A stretch of 24,043 nucleotides of DNA from a virus. The stretch lies in the IMG/VR virus record IMGVR_UViG_3300017783_000209, positions 1 through 24,043 of that record. The stretch is one strand, 5' to 3'. Position 1 is the first letter of the stretch. Each line of letters begins with the position of its first letter. Below are positions 12,272 to 19,993 of the stretch, in pieces. Made by a program: the position numbers and the translations under genes. The notes below the pieces were generated by a model. The model was not told the origin of the DNA, did no database searches, and was given only the letters and a program-made list of their open reading frames with translations.

Positions 12272-13654
12272 TTGCAACCCCCTGTATCCCATTTGATTAC
12301 CCTTAGGCCCTATCAGACCTTGGCGATATCTGGGCTGCGCGACTCCTTTAGAAAAGGTCACCGCTCAGTGCTCCTGCAATGCCCAACCGGCGCAGGTAAA
12401 ACGGTCATCTTCTCAGAGATAACCCGCAGCGCAGCAGCTAAAGGTAAGTCCGTTTTTATCCTTGTCCATCGACGTGAACTCGTAAAGCAAGCATCAGCAA
12501 AACTCACAGATGCTGGTGTTCAGCACGGGATCATTTCCGCTGGCTTCGAACCCAGCAACCATCTAGTCCAAGTCGCCTCAGTTCAAACACTCGTAAGGCG
12601 CTTCCACTTGGTTTCAGAGCCAAACCTCATCATCATTGATGAAGCGCATCATGCGGTCGCTGGCTCTTGGCTAAAAATTTCAGACCACTTCGTACACGCA
12701 AAGATTATCGGGGTGACAGCCACCCCAAGCCGTTTAGACGGCAGAGGGCTTGGTTCAGTGTTCGACGCCCTGGTATTAGGGCCATCCGTCGAGCAGCTCG
12801 TAAAGCTTGGCTTCTTATGTCCCCACAAGGTTTTCGCGCCGCCAATAGTGGCGGACCTGTCCACCGTCAAAACGAGAGCAGGTGACTATGCCAAAGACGA
12901 TCTCGACCAAGCGATGGATCGCCCAACGATTACGGGAGACTGCATTGCCCACTATCGCCGTTTGGCTGATGGTCTCCCTGCTATTGCTTTTTGCTGCTCA
13001 ATAAAACACGCAAGCTCTGTCTGTCAGTCTTTCAATGCAGCTGGCTATCGCGCAAAGCTCGTCACCGGCAACATGTCGATGGAAGACAGAGACGAGGCAA
13101 TCGCAGGCTTAGCCGATGGTCGCACTCAGATTCTCTGCTCCGTAGATGTTGTCTCTGAGGGCACCGATGTTCCAGCCGTTTCAGCAGCAATCCTTCTTCG
13201 GCCAACACAATCAGAAGCGCTCTACCTCCAGCAAGTCGGCAGAGTCCTCAGGCCGCAGCCCGGCAAGATCGCAATTGTTCTGGATCACGTTGGCAGTACT
13301 CGCAAACATGGCTTTGTTGATGACCGCCGCCTATGGTCACTCGATTCCAAGCCCAAGCGACAACGCAAAGACGAGCCAGCAGTATCCGTCCGTCAATGCC
13401 CCGTATGCTTCGCAGCTTTTAAGCCACAACCAATCTGCCCATGCTGCGGGCATGAGTTCCCCAACAAAACTCGCACACTTACTCAGCGTGAAGGCGAGTT
13501 AAAAGAGATGCGCCGCGAGGATGTTCGCGAACGCAAAGAGCGCAGGAAAGAGCAAGGCAGGGCGAAAAGCTTGCCTGAACTTCTCGCCTTGGCTGATCGT
13601 TTGGGCTACAAGCGCGGTTGGGCGTACAAAATCTTTTATGGGAGGAAGTATTGA
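12272..13654 (+). CDS. SF2 DNA helicase (DEAH type) with C-terminal zinc-finger (460 aa)
   Basis: Helicase motifs are present in order: Walker A CPTGAGKT (37-44), VHRREL (65-70), DEAH (123-126), TATPSR (149-154), SEGTDVP (295-301) and QQVGRVLRPQ (320-329). After the helicase core come a basic linker and a CPVC...CPCCG cluster (C376, C379, C389, C392), probably a zinc finger, then an Arg/Glu-rich helix and a helical end. Phage helicases of this class unwind or remodel DNA at forks or in recombination. The start is a TTG at 12272 or the in-frame TTG at 12293 just before ITLRPYQ; no ATG exists in frame. It starts the plus-strand replication operon. Confidence 0.88.
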   Translation: MQPPVSHLITLRPYQTLAISGLRDSFRKGHRSVLLQCPTGAGKTVIFSEITRSAAAKGKSVFILVHRRELVKQASAKLTDAGVQHGIISAGFEPSNHLVQVASVQTLVRRFHLVSEPNLIIIDEAHHAVAGSWLKISDHFVHAKIIGVTATPSRLDGRGLGSVFDALVLGPSVEQLVKLGFLCPHKVFAPPIVADLSTVKTRAGDYAKDDLDQAMDRPTITGDCIAHYRRLADGLPAIAFCCSIKHASSVCQSFNAAGYRAKLVTGNMSMEDRDEAIAGLADGRTQILCSVDVVSEGTDVPAVSAAILLRPTQSEALYLQQVGRVLRPQPGKIAIVLDHVGSTRKHGFVDDRRLWSLDSKPKRQRKDEPAVSVRQCPVCFAAFKPQPICPCCGHEFPNKTRTLTQREGELKEMRREDVRERKERRKEQGRAKSLPELLALADRLGYKRGWAYKIFYGRKY

Positions 13655-13689
13655 GGTCCAGTTCTTAAACCCCCGCTTATGCTTGCTGC

Positions 13690-14043
13690 ATGGCCAACAT
13701 CGAGACCAATATCCAGCAGCGGATTCGTCTCGCACTTGGCACACGCCAAGACGTGCGCTTATTTAGGAACCAAGTCGGTCAGCTTCCAGATCCCCGGACT
13801 GGTCGGCCTGTTCAGTTCGGCCTTGCGCGTGGGTCGGCTGACATCGTCGGGTGGAAGACCATTGAGGTCACACCCGATATGGTCGGCCAAAAGCTCGCTG
13901 TCTTCACTTCCATCGAAGTCAAAACATCAACTGGACGATTGACTGGACCTCAGCGAAATTGGATGCATACTGTGCAAACCGCTGGCGGTTTCGCCGGGGT
14001 GGCAAGGTCCCCAGAAGATGCCTTGCAGATTATTTCCGCCTGA
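13690..14043 (+). CDS. VRR-NUC domain nuclease (117 aa)
   Basis: A single-domain VRR-NUC protein. RLFRNQVG (23-30), GLARGSADIVGW (44-55) with the metal-binding Asp, then VFTSIEVKTSTGRLTGPQRNW, containing the catalytic ExK (EVK). It ends AGVARSPEDALQII. Stand-alone VRR-NUC proteins are common next to phage replication helicases and act as structure-specific or Holliday-junction nucleases. It follows the helicase by 35 bases. The context (helicase before, primase-helicase after) points to repair or processing of replication intermediates. Confidence 0.9.
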   Translation: MANIETNIQQRIRLALGTRQDVRLFRNQVGQLPDPRTGRPVQFGLARGSADIVGWKTIEVTPDMVGQKLAVFTSIEVKTSTGRLTGPQRNWMHTVQTAGGFAGVARSPEDALQIISA

Positions 14044-14067
14044 TACCAGGCACTTTGCTTCTTACCA

Positions 14068-16212
14068 ATGCCCGCTCTGTCGCTTGACCTTGCTCAGACC
14101 AAGCAGTTCACTGCTCTTCTCAAAAAACAAAAAGGCCAGCTTCGCCTTCGTGCTTTCTACCCAGCCGGTCATCCCTTCAAGTCCTCAGACTCTGGACGTA
14201 AAGGCGAGCCGTCACGCCCAACCGTAGAAGGTTGGCAGCAAGAAGGTCGCGGTGTTTACGCCGTTATCAACGATGGCGGTGACACCGACTCAGAAATCAC
14301 CGCATGCAGAGCAGTCTTCTGCGAGTGGGACGATCGTCCTAAAGAATGGCAAGTCGATGCATGGAAAACCCTTCAACTCCCGGAGCCGACACTTCAAGTC
14401 GACACTGGTGGCAAGTCAATCCACAACTACTGGATTTTTGACGAGCCCATCTCCGTTGAAGACTGGCGCTCTATCCAAACCAGACTCCTTGATCACGCTG
14501 ATGCTGATCGCTCTTTAAAAAATCCATCTCGTGTGATGCGCCTTCCAGGCACTTTTCACATCGACTCAGATGGCAGTACAGGTGGGCAGTGCAAAATTAT
14601 CAGCGCTGCATCCACCTACTACACCACCAAAGACATAGAGAAAGCTCTTCCCTCTAAGAAGATGCACGAAAAGATGTCTGAGGCGAATCGCTTCAGCGAT
14701 TACAAGCCCAGACCTCTCGATGAAATTCGCGACGCACTATCAAAGGTCCCGTCCCGTAAGCCAGGCACCGGCACTTATCACACCTATCGCAACCTGTTCT
14801 GGGGACTGATCAAAGCCTGCGAGGAAGCAGGTGGCACTGCAGATGACGCTATCTCGATGATGGAGTCCAACTCACCCAGCTGGAAAGGTCTTCGCCAAAT
14901 CGCAAGTTCTGGCGGTGACAAGGTTACGGCTGGCACGTTCTGGTATTGGGCAAAACACAACGGATGGAGACCGCCAACCCCACCGCAGCGCCAGGAGCCA
15001 GACATCCCCGCACTCGCAAAAGCATTTGAATCCGGTGATCTTGAATCAACCGGCGAACGCCTTCAAAAATGGGAAGCTGATCAGCTCCTTAGGTTCTTGC
15101 GCAGCCTCAGCCGTGAATACAGATACAACGTCTTCACCCAACAGATCGAACAAGAAGATGAGGTCGTTGAAGGTATTGAGCGCTTCTATCTAAAGCTTGC
15201 GCAGATGGGAGTCAAGGTCACCAAAGAAGTCTCAATCGATTGCCTCGTCGAAGTCGCGCAAGAGAACAAGTACGACCCAGTCAAGGCATACCTCGAACAC
15301 TGTGCCAACACCGTCGAGCCCACTTACATCGACACGCTCTCCAGCCAATGGCTAAGGCCAGACGATCAGTCCGCAACAGAGCCGACTCTCTACGACAACA
15401 TGATCAAATGCACCCTTATCGCTGCAGTGCGCAGGGTGTTTGAACCTGGCTGCAAATTTGATCAAGCCTGCGTGCTGATGGGTGAGCAGGGTGCTCGTAA
15501 GTCTTCATTTTGGAAGGCTCTGGGAGGGCACTTCTTCTCCGACGCACTTAGAGACATCCAATCCAAAGATGACCTGATGGTTCTGCATCGCAGCTGGATC
15601 ATGGAGTGGGCTGAACTTGATCACATCACTGGCAAAAGACACGCCGGACAGATCAAAGCTTTTCTCTCACAGTCAACCGACATGTTCCGCGTGCCATATG
15701 GCAAAGCAACTGAAGCTTTTCCTCGTCGCGGCATCATCGTTGGTTCGACCAACAGGTCTGATGGCTTTTTGGTGGATGACACTGGCAACCGCAGATTCTG
15801 GGTCATACCAGTTCAAGCAACTCACAAGAATCCGATCAACGTCGATCTGCTGATGAAAGAAGTCGACGCTATCTGGGCGTCTGCTGTTCACGCTTACAAG
15901 AACGGTGAGCCATGCCAGCTCACGATCGAGCAGGAAGAACAGGTCTACAAAGAAAACATCAACTACATGCTCGATAGTCCTTGGCGTTCACCGATCGAAG
16001 ATTGGCTGTCTCAACCTAAAAATAAGTACGTTCCTGTCACTGTTGATTTACTTTTAACCGACGCGGTCGGCAAGCCGGTGGAACGCCAGACCAAGGGCGA
16101 TCAGATGCAGGTTGCGTCCATTCTTAGGGAGCTTGGGTTTAACAGACGCAAAAGTCGCGTGAACGGCAGTCTCAAATGGGTCTACAAACGAGACTCAGAC
16201 CAAGACTCGTGA
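14068..16212 (+). CDS. Primase-polymerase/VapE-type helicase fusion (714 aa)
   Basis: The N-terminal half resembles archaeo-eukaryotic (RepB/prim-pol-like) primases: an acidic pair in RAVFCEWDD (E86, D88), the His motif in GGKSIHNYWIF (about 114-124), and SRVMRLPGTFHID (about 153-165). The C-terminal half is a virulence-associated-E-type SF3-like ATPase. It has a Walker A at about 471-480 (MGEQGARKSS), a Walker B-like WIMEWAEL (about 510-517), KAFLSQSTDMFRVPYGK, a sensor GSTNRSDGFLVDD and TGNRRFWVIPV. The usual Gly before Lys in the P-loop is Arg here (GARKS). Such proteins prime and unwind at phage and plasmid origins. An iteron-like inverted-repeat region starts 12 bases downstream, which supports an initiator or replicative-helicase role. 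Confidence 0.88.
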   Translation: MPALSLDLAQTKQFTALLKKQKGQLRLRAFYPAGHPFKSSDSGRKGEPSRPTVEGWQQEGRGVYAVINDGGDTDSEITACRAVFCEWDDRPKEWQVDAWKTLQLPEPTLQVDTGGKSIHNYWIFDEPISVEDWRSIQTRLLDHADADRSLKNPSRVMRLPGTFHIDSDGSTGGQCKIISAASTYYTTKDIEKALPSKKMHEKMSEANRFSDYKPRPLDEIRDALSKVPSRKPGTGTYHTYRNLFWGLIKACEEAGGTADDAISMMESNSPSWKGLRQIASSGGDKVTAGTFWYWAKHNGWRPPTPPQRQEPDIPALAKAFESGDLESTGERLQKWEADQLLRFLRSLSREYRYNVFTQQIEQEDEVVEGIERFYLKLAQMGVKVTKEVSIDCLVEVAQENKYDPVKAYLEHCANTVEPTYIDTLSSQWLRPDDQSATEPTLYDNMIKCTLIAAVRRVFEPGCKFDQACVLMGEQGARKSSFWKALGGHFFSDALRDIQSKDDLMVLHRSWIMEWAELDHITGKRHAGQIKAFLSQSTDMFRVPYGKATEAFPRRGIIVGSTNRSDGFLVDDTGNRRFWVIPVQATHKNPINVDLLMKEVDAIWASAVHAYKNGEPCQLTIEQEEQVYKENINYMLDSPWRSPIEDWLSQPKNKYVPVTVDLLLTDAVGKPVERQTKGDQMQVASILRELGFNRRKSRVNGSLKWVYKRDSDQDS

Positions 16213-16223
16213 GTCTCGCAAAT

Positions 16224-16421
16224 GTTCCCACCTGTTCCCACCTTGTTCCCCCATCCATAACGCTGAGACCCGTTCCAGCCCAAGGTTGTTCCCACTGTTC
16301 CTACCTATAACCCTTACTTTTATGAATTTAATAAATAGGGGGGTAGGAGCAGTAGAAGGGGGGTTGGGGGCGTTTTGGGAAACTCCTAAGAAAAGGTGGG
16401 AACAGGTGGGAACGTGGGAAC
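16224..16421. other. Putative replication origin: GTTCCCACCT iterons in a long inverted repeat
   Basis: Left side: two tandem GTTCCCACCT (16224-16233, 16234-16243), then degenerate copies at 16245 (GTTCCCCCAT), 16272 (GTTCCAGCCC), 16288 (GTTCCCACT) and 16297 (GTTCCTACCT). Right side, inverted: AGGTGGGAAC at 16394-16403 and 16404-16413, then GTGGGAAC at 16414-16421. The 21 bases at 16224-16244 and 16393-16413 are exact reverse complements. A second, inner dyad pairs 16294-16305 with 16342-16353 (11 of 12). Between them is an AT-rich core (about 16314-16337, with TATGAATTTAATAAAT) followed by G-runs on the plus strand. Iterons, an AT-rich core and the primase/VapE neighbour are the classical signs of an origin; operator use by the ParB-like protein is an alternative. 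Confidence 0.65.
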
Positions 16422-16462
16422 ACCCTGTCTCATGCTCGACGAGCTGACAAGAGAGTGCTACG

Positions 16463-17266
16463 GTGGCACAGCGAATAAAAACTCGAATGAATCAGGTCAT
16501 TGAAGTTGTTAATGAAATGTCGGAACTTGAGGCTCGGCATCTCATCGCTGATATCAAGAAGAACATCACCACAGTTAGGGCGCAAATTTATGAATTAGAT
16601 CGCCGGCAAGGTTGGAAGGCTCTTGGCTATCGCAGCTTCACGGCTTGCTGCATGGAAGAGTTCCCAGAGCTGCATGAGCGGACCATTCGCCGTCAGTTGT
16701 ATGCCGCGCAGATAGAGGACACCCTCAAAAAAGAGTTAGGGCCAGATGGCCCTAAAAAACTGGGTGATACGCCCGAAGCTCATCTTCGTCCTTTAGTTTC
16801 CGTCAAAAACGACGATGAGACCCTTGTCGCTGCTTACTCAAAAGCTCAGGACATTGCCAGGGAAGAAAACCAAGGCAAGCTGACTCAGGAAATTGTCACT
16901 CGTGCGGTTGAGCAGGTTCGGCCTGAATACGAATGGACAGAAGACGAGCTAAAACGCAAAGCCATTGTTGAAGCTGGCGGCACTGTCGTGGCAAACATGC
17001 ACCAAGACACTGACCGGGCGCTGCTCACTTGGGCCAGGAAGACCGACCGCTTTGTTCGCATTGATCGCACTAGCGACTGGGGCAATCCTTTCGAGATGGG
17101 GCCTGACGGTGACCGAGATACGGTCTGTGACTCGTATGAAATTTTTTTTCCGCGAAAGTTCAGCCTCCACAACCGCCTGGACGAGCTGAAGGGCAAGGTT
17201 CTTGGTTGCTGGTGCTATCCCCAGCGTTGCCATGGCATGTACCTAATTCAATCCATGGAGAAGTGA
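16463..17266 (+). CDS. ParB-like N-domain fused to C-terminal DUF4326 domain (267 aa)
   Basis: Residues 1-110 are helical (MSELEARHLIADIKKNITTV, YELDRRQGWKALGYRSFTAC, HERTIRRQLYAAQIEDTL). They resemble the helix-turn-helix-bearing part of ParB/plasmid-type DNA-binding proteins in cyanobacteria and phages. After an acidic linker the C-terminal part matches DUF4326: VVANMHQDTDRALLTWARKT, RFVRIDRTSDWGNPF, ELKGKVLGCWCYPQRCHG. DUF4326 is widespread in phages with unknown function. A GTG at 16463 is used; ATG at 16487 would lose eight residues. The gene starts 42 bases after the iteron region, so the N-domain may bind those repeats. Confidence 0.75.
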   Translation: MAQRIKTRMNQVIEVVNEMSELEARHLIADIKKNITTVRAQIYELDRRQGWKALGYRSFTACCMEEFPELHERTIRRQLYAAQIEDTLKKELGPDGPKKLGDTPEAHLRPLVSVKNDDETLVAAYSKAQDIAREENQGKLTQEIVTRAVEQVRPEYEWTEDELKRKAIVEAGGTVVANMHQDTDRALLTWARKTDRFVRIDRTSDWGNPFEMGPDGDRDTVCDSYEIFFPRKFSLHNRLDELKGKVLGCWCYPQRCHGMYLIQSMEK

Positions 17267-17267
17267 C

Positions 17268-17978
17268 ATGGCTTTGTACGAAGACTGCGTTTGCCTCGCG
17301 CAAGCCCGTTTAATTGAGGGCACAAGAAAGAAGGCACATGTTTGCACTATTGCCCTCCACCGGCCATCTGGTGGTTTCATCCGCCTCTGTCTACCTTTCA
17401 ACTCATCACCTGAGTCTGAGATTCGTCGTTGGGACTTATTCGCTTTTGAGGGCGTTCCAGACAAAAAGGATACAAGGAGAGAGAGCGTCGGTCTGCAGGC
17501 TTTCTTAGGCAAGCACGGCCAAGCCACTAATGGTGAGCGAAAGGCTATTCATAAGCACATTCTCTCAACCTACAAATATGAGCAAGAGATGAATGAAGAA
17601 AGACAGTCAGTCGGCATCTTGCTTTTTGACAAAAACACCGTTGTCTTTGAAACAGGCCCACTTTCCTCAAGGGAAGAGGAGTATCGCCTGATAATGCAAG
17701 ACAAGGGATTGTTTTTCCCGGACCACAAGCTGTATATGACTGCAAAGTCGCAAGGATATCAGTCTCGTCACTTCAAGAAGCAAGTTCTTGAATGGAACTT
17801 CTTTGAAGCGCTACGGAAAGGGCTTGACCCTTTGTCCGCTTTTACTAATTACAAATGCCCTTATGCCATTTTAGGAAACACTACTTACCAAAGAAATGGC
17901 TTCATGATTGTCTCCTTCTTGTCTGCTCCATCAGGTTTTATGTCTTATGCCTGCCAACAACAGCTCTCTTTGATCTAA
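17268..17978 (+). CDS. Hypothetical protein (236 aa), possible OB-type N-domain
   Basis: Starts one base after the previous stop. The N-terminus, VCLAQARLIEGTRKKAHVCT, then IALHRPSGGFIRLCLP and WDLFAFEGVPDKKDTRRESV, resembles the start of proteins described as dual OB-fold-containing, which I only recall loosely. The C-terminal half is helical with FFEALRKGLDPLSAFTNYKC and a hydrophobic patch FMIVSFLSAPSGFMSYAC. No catalytic motif is clear. It is co-directional with replication genes, and its stop overlaps the start of the RHH protein (TAATG). Confidence 0.65.
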   Translation: MALYEDCVCLAQARLIEGTRKKAHVCTIALHRPSGGFIRLCLPFNSSPESEIRRWDLFAFEGVPDKKDTRRESVGLQAFLGKHGQATNGERKAIHKHILSTYKYEQEMNEERQSVGILLFDKNTVVFETGPLSSREEEYRLIMQDKGLFFPDHKLYMTAKSQGYQSRHFKKQVLEWNFFEALRKGLDPLSAFTNYKCPYAILGNTTYQRNGFMIVSFLSAPSGFMSYACQQQLSLI

Positions 17979-18121
17979 TGCCCTCAAAGCTGCCTCGTTT
18001 GAACGTCGTCATGGATCACACTCTCAGGGACTGGATTGAAAAGTCCCGTCGTCCTACCGAATCGGCTGCTGCATTCATAAGAAGAGTCTTGCATGAGCGA
18101 TTAGAGCAGGATCGGTCCTAA
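17978..18121 (+). CDS. Ribbon-helix-helix-like DNA-binding protein (47 aa)
   Basis: An ATG at 17978 overlapping the upstream TAA. The product begins MPSKLPRLNVVMDHTLRDWI and continues EKSRRPTESAAAFIRRVLHE. The short strand (LPRLNVVM) followed by two helices (TLRDWIEKS and ESAAAFIRRVLHERLEQ) is the CopG/Arc-type layout, with the turn at SRRPTES. It is probably a dimeric repressor or partition-associated protein. A longer frame starting at 17855 would read the previous gene out of frame and is not used. Confidence 0.65.
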   Translation: MPSKLPRLNVVMDHTLRDWIEKSRRPTESAAAFIRRVLHERLEQDRS

Positions 18122-18167
18122 GGAGACCCGCTACTGTGGAAAACATGGACCGGCATCGATTGGGTTT

Positions 18168-18896
18168 ATGACACAAGTTTTGAAAGTTGACATCGACGAT
18201 GCAATTAAAAAGCTCAACTTGGTTCAAAGAGCGCAGGTTCCATTCGCTGCCAAGCTCACCCTGCAAAGGCTTGCTAAGGCAGTAACTAAGAAAGACATTC
18301 CTGCACACATGAAGGAGGTCTTCCAAAGCCCAAATAATTTGACACTCAAAAGCCTTAACTACAAGGTGGTTGGTAACTATGAAGTCAAGCTCGATTTCAT
18401 CGATAGCGTCCCCAAGGGCAATGCCCCAACCAACTACTTAGCGCCTGTCACTCGTGGCGTCCAAGGCAACCAGGCGTACGAGACCAAGTTCAGCAGATTT
18501 GTCAAAAAAGCTGGCATCGTTCCCAACAACTATTATCCAATCCCGTTCAAAAGTAATCTTCGTACAAATAAATACGGCAAGCCATCTCAAGGCGAGTACA
18601 GCACAGCATGGAGTCGCCTGCAGGTTGCAGGCTCTCCCGGCAAGCGAAAGGATCGTTATTTTTCTATCCCAGACAACAGGATGCGCGGTGTCAGCAGAAA
18701 GCAGTTGACCTTGTTTGGCTTGTCTGAAGGTATTTACAGAGTAAAAGGAAAGAGCAACCTTCAGCTCTTGTTCACCTACGCAAAACGCCCGCCAACAGTG
18801 CCCAAGATCTTCGACTATTACGGTGTTGTTGGAAAAAAGGTTTCCAAGCGCGCTCCAGGAATTTTCAGAGACGCCTTGCGTCAGGCGCTCAAGTGA
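18168..18896 (+). CDS. Hypothetical protein resembling phage minor tail/completion proteins (242 aa)
   Basis: A basic alpha/beta protein with two helices at the start (AIKKLNLVQRAQVPFAAKLT, LQRLAKAVTKKDIPAHMKEV), then FQSPNNLTLKSLNYKVV and YLAPVTRGVQGNQAYETKFS, followed by RFVKKAGIVPNNYYPIPFKS. The order (Ala/Lys-rich helices, F..P...T...L, a YL.P...G.....T...) is reminiscent of GPZ/DUF6441-type minor tail proteins. That is a loose impression, and its place among replication genes is unusual for a structural protein. The stop overlaps the GTG start of the ligase gene (GTGA). Confidence 0.45.
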   Translation: MTQVLKVDIDDAIKKLNLVQRAQVPFAAKLTLQRLAKAVTKKDIPAHMKEVFQSPNNLTLKSLNYKVVGNYEVKLDFIDSVPKGNAPTNYLAPVTRGVQGNQAYETKFSRFVKKAGIVPNNYYPIPFKSNLRTNKYGKPSQGEYSTAWSRLQVAGSPGKRKDRYFSIPDNRMRGVSRKQLTLFGLSEGIYRVKGKSNLQLLFTYAKRPPTVPKIFDYYGVVGKKVSKRAPGIFRDALRQALK

Positions 18897-19726
18897 ATTA
18901 CGATCGCGACTTACCTTTGCTCTTGTCCTTCATGTCGATCGCTGCTTTGCGCACTGAATTGCGCATGCTTAACAAGTCTGTGCGTAACGCAGACTCCTCG
19001 TATCGCATGGGCGATGCGCGCATGTCTGACATTGAGTTCGACGATCTAGACAGGCTGCGCAGCTTGGTCGCTGATCAGTTGAGGCGAAACGCACCTCATG
19101 CACCTGAGCTTGAGGAAGACGACAGCATTGTTCTGCTGAGCTTGGACAACAAGCCGTTTGAGCAATGGATTGAAGGGTTTGAGGAGAGCACGATCTTTAC
19201 GGTGCAACCCAAGATCGACGGTTGTTCGTTAGCTGTGCGTTATGAGGACGGCGTTCTCGTCGCTGCATCAAAGCGCTGCGGCAGTGATGTCCTTGGCATT
19301 GCACGCAAGGTTGACGGCATCCCTCACACCATTAACGAGCCAGGAGTTTTTGAGGTACATGGTGAGCTGCACGGCTGGGATAAAGACTCCCAGAAGCGTT
19401 CAGCTAAGGCATTAAATGCCAGTGGCACCACCAAAGGACTGCACTTCAGTGCTTATCGCGTTGTCGATGCTGTTGGCCACGAGCTGGCGACATTGCAGCA
19501 CCTGCGAGGGTTGGGTTTTGATGTGCCAGAAACATTGACTTGCAGTGATCCAAGAGATGCTCGGTCCTTGCATGCAGAGTGGATTCTTGGTCGTGTGTTT
19601 GACAGATATCCAACTGATGGCATCGTGGTCAAAGTGCTTGAGCACTCCTTGCAGGATGCGCTTGGCCAATCCAGCGGGGCAAAGCCCTGCCCTAAATGGG
19701 CCTTAGCAATGAAGCACTATGCGTGA
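18893..19726 (+). CDS. NAD+-type DNA ligase reduced to its adenylation region (277 aa)
   Basis: The LigA pattern is clear: DSSYRMGDARMSDIEFDDL in the NMN-binding Ia region, IVLLSLDNKPFEQW (79-92), and catalytic motif PKIDGCSLAVRYEDG with K107. GELHG follows at 157-161 and TDGIVVKV at 241-248. The final motif PKWALAMKHYA (267-277) stands at the very C-terminus. The enzyme therefore stops after motif V and lacks the OB-fold, zinc-finger, HhH and BRCT domains of the roughly 670-residue bacterial enzyme. It may be a minimal phage ligase or need a partner. GTG at 18893 overlaps the previous stop; ATG at 18932 is an alternative. Confidence 0.85.
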   Translation: MNYDRDLPLLLSFMSIAALRTELRMLNKSVRNADSSYRMGDARMSDIEFDDLDRLRSLVADQLRRNAPHAPELEEDDSIVLLSLDNKPFEQWIEGFEESTIFTVQPKIDGCSLAVRYEDGVLVAASKRCGSDVLGIARKVDGIPHTINEPGVFEVHGELHGWDKDSQKRSAKALNASGTTKGLHFSAYRVVDAVGHELATLQHLRGLGFDVPETLTCSDPRDARSLHAEWILGRVFDRYPTDGIVVKVLEHSLQDALGQSSGAKPCPKWALAMKHYA

Positions 19727-19910
19727 AGAGGAATTAATCGAACAGCGTCAGTATGCGCAGCGTGTGCTGATGAACGCTGGGATTCAGCCCGTCAAGGTTG
19801 ATGTGATCAACGGTCGCCTGACTGTGCCTAAGAACCAGCTCACCAAAGCCCGCAAAGTAATTCAGTATTTTGAGTGGCCATTTCTTGTGATGCCACTGAC
19901 TGCGAATTGA
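19719..19910 (+). CDS. Small hypothetical protein (63 aa), last gene before the AT-rich region
   Basis: ATG at 19719 overlaps the end of the ligase gene by eight bases. The product begins MREEELIEQRQYAQRVLMNA and includes VKVDVINGRLTVPKNQLTKA, then IQYFEWPFLVMPLTAN. It could be a helix followed by a small beta-alpha unit. Being directly coupled to a ligase that lacks its DNA-binding domains, it is worth testing as a ligase partner, but there is no motif to support that. No family recognised. Confidence 0.6.
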   Translation: MREEELIEQRQYAQRVLMNAGIQPVKVDVINGRLTVPKNQLTKARKVIQYFEWPFLVMPLTAN

Positions 19911-19913
19911 TGC

Positions 19914-19993
19914 GGGACTTGCAAGGGTTCGGTTTTAGGTATACACAAGAATTTTCAAAAAGGGTGGGGGACTCGCAAGGGGTCGGTTTTAAG
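19914..19993. repeat. Two imperfect 26-bp direct repeats
   Basis: GGGACTTGCAAGGGTTCGGT (then TTTAGG, 19914-19939) and GGGACTCGCAAGGGGTCGGT (then TTTAAG, 19968-19993) differ at three positions and start 54 bases apart. They lie immediately after the last replication gene and open the AT-rich region. No promoter or hairpin explains them; regulator sites, recombination sites or packaging signals are all possible. Confidence 0.6.

Noticed and set aside
16224-16421. CRISPR array
   Set aside because: The repeats are 10 bases, adjacent or irregularly spaced and occur in both directions, without spacers of constant size.
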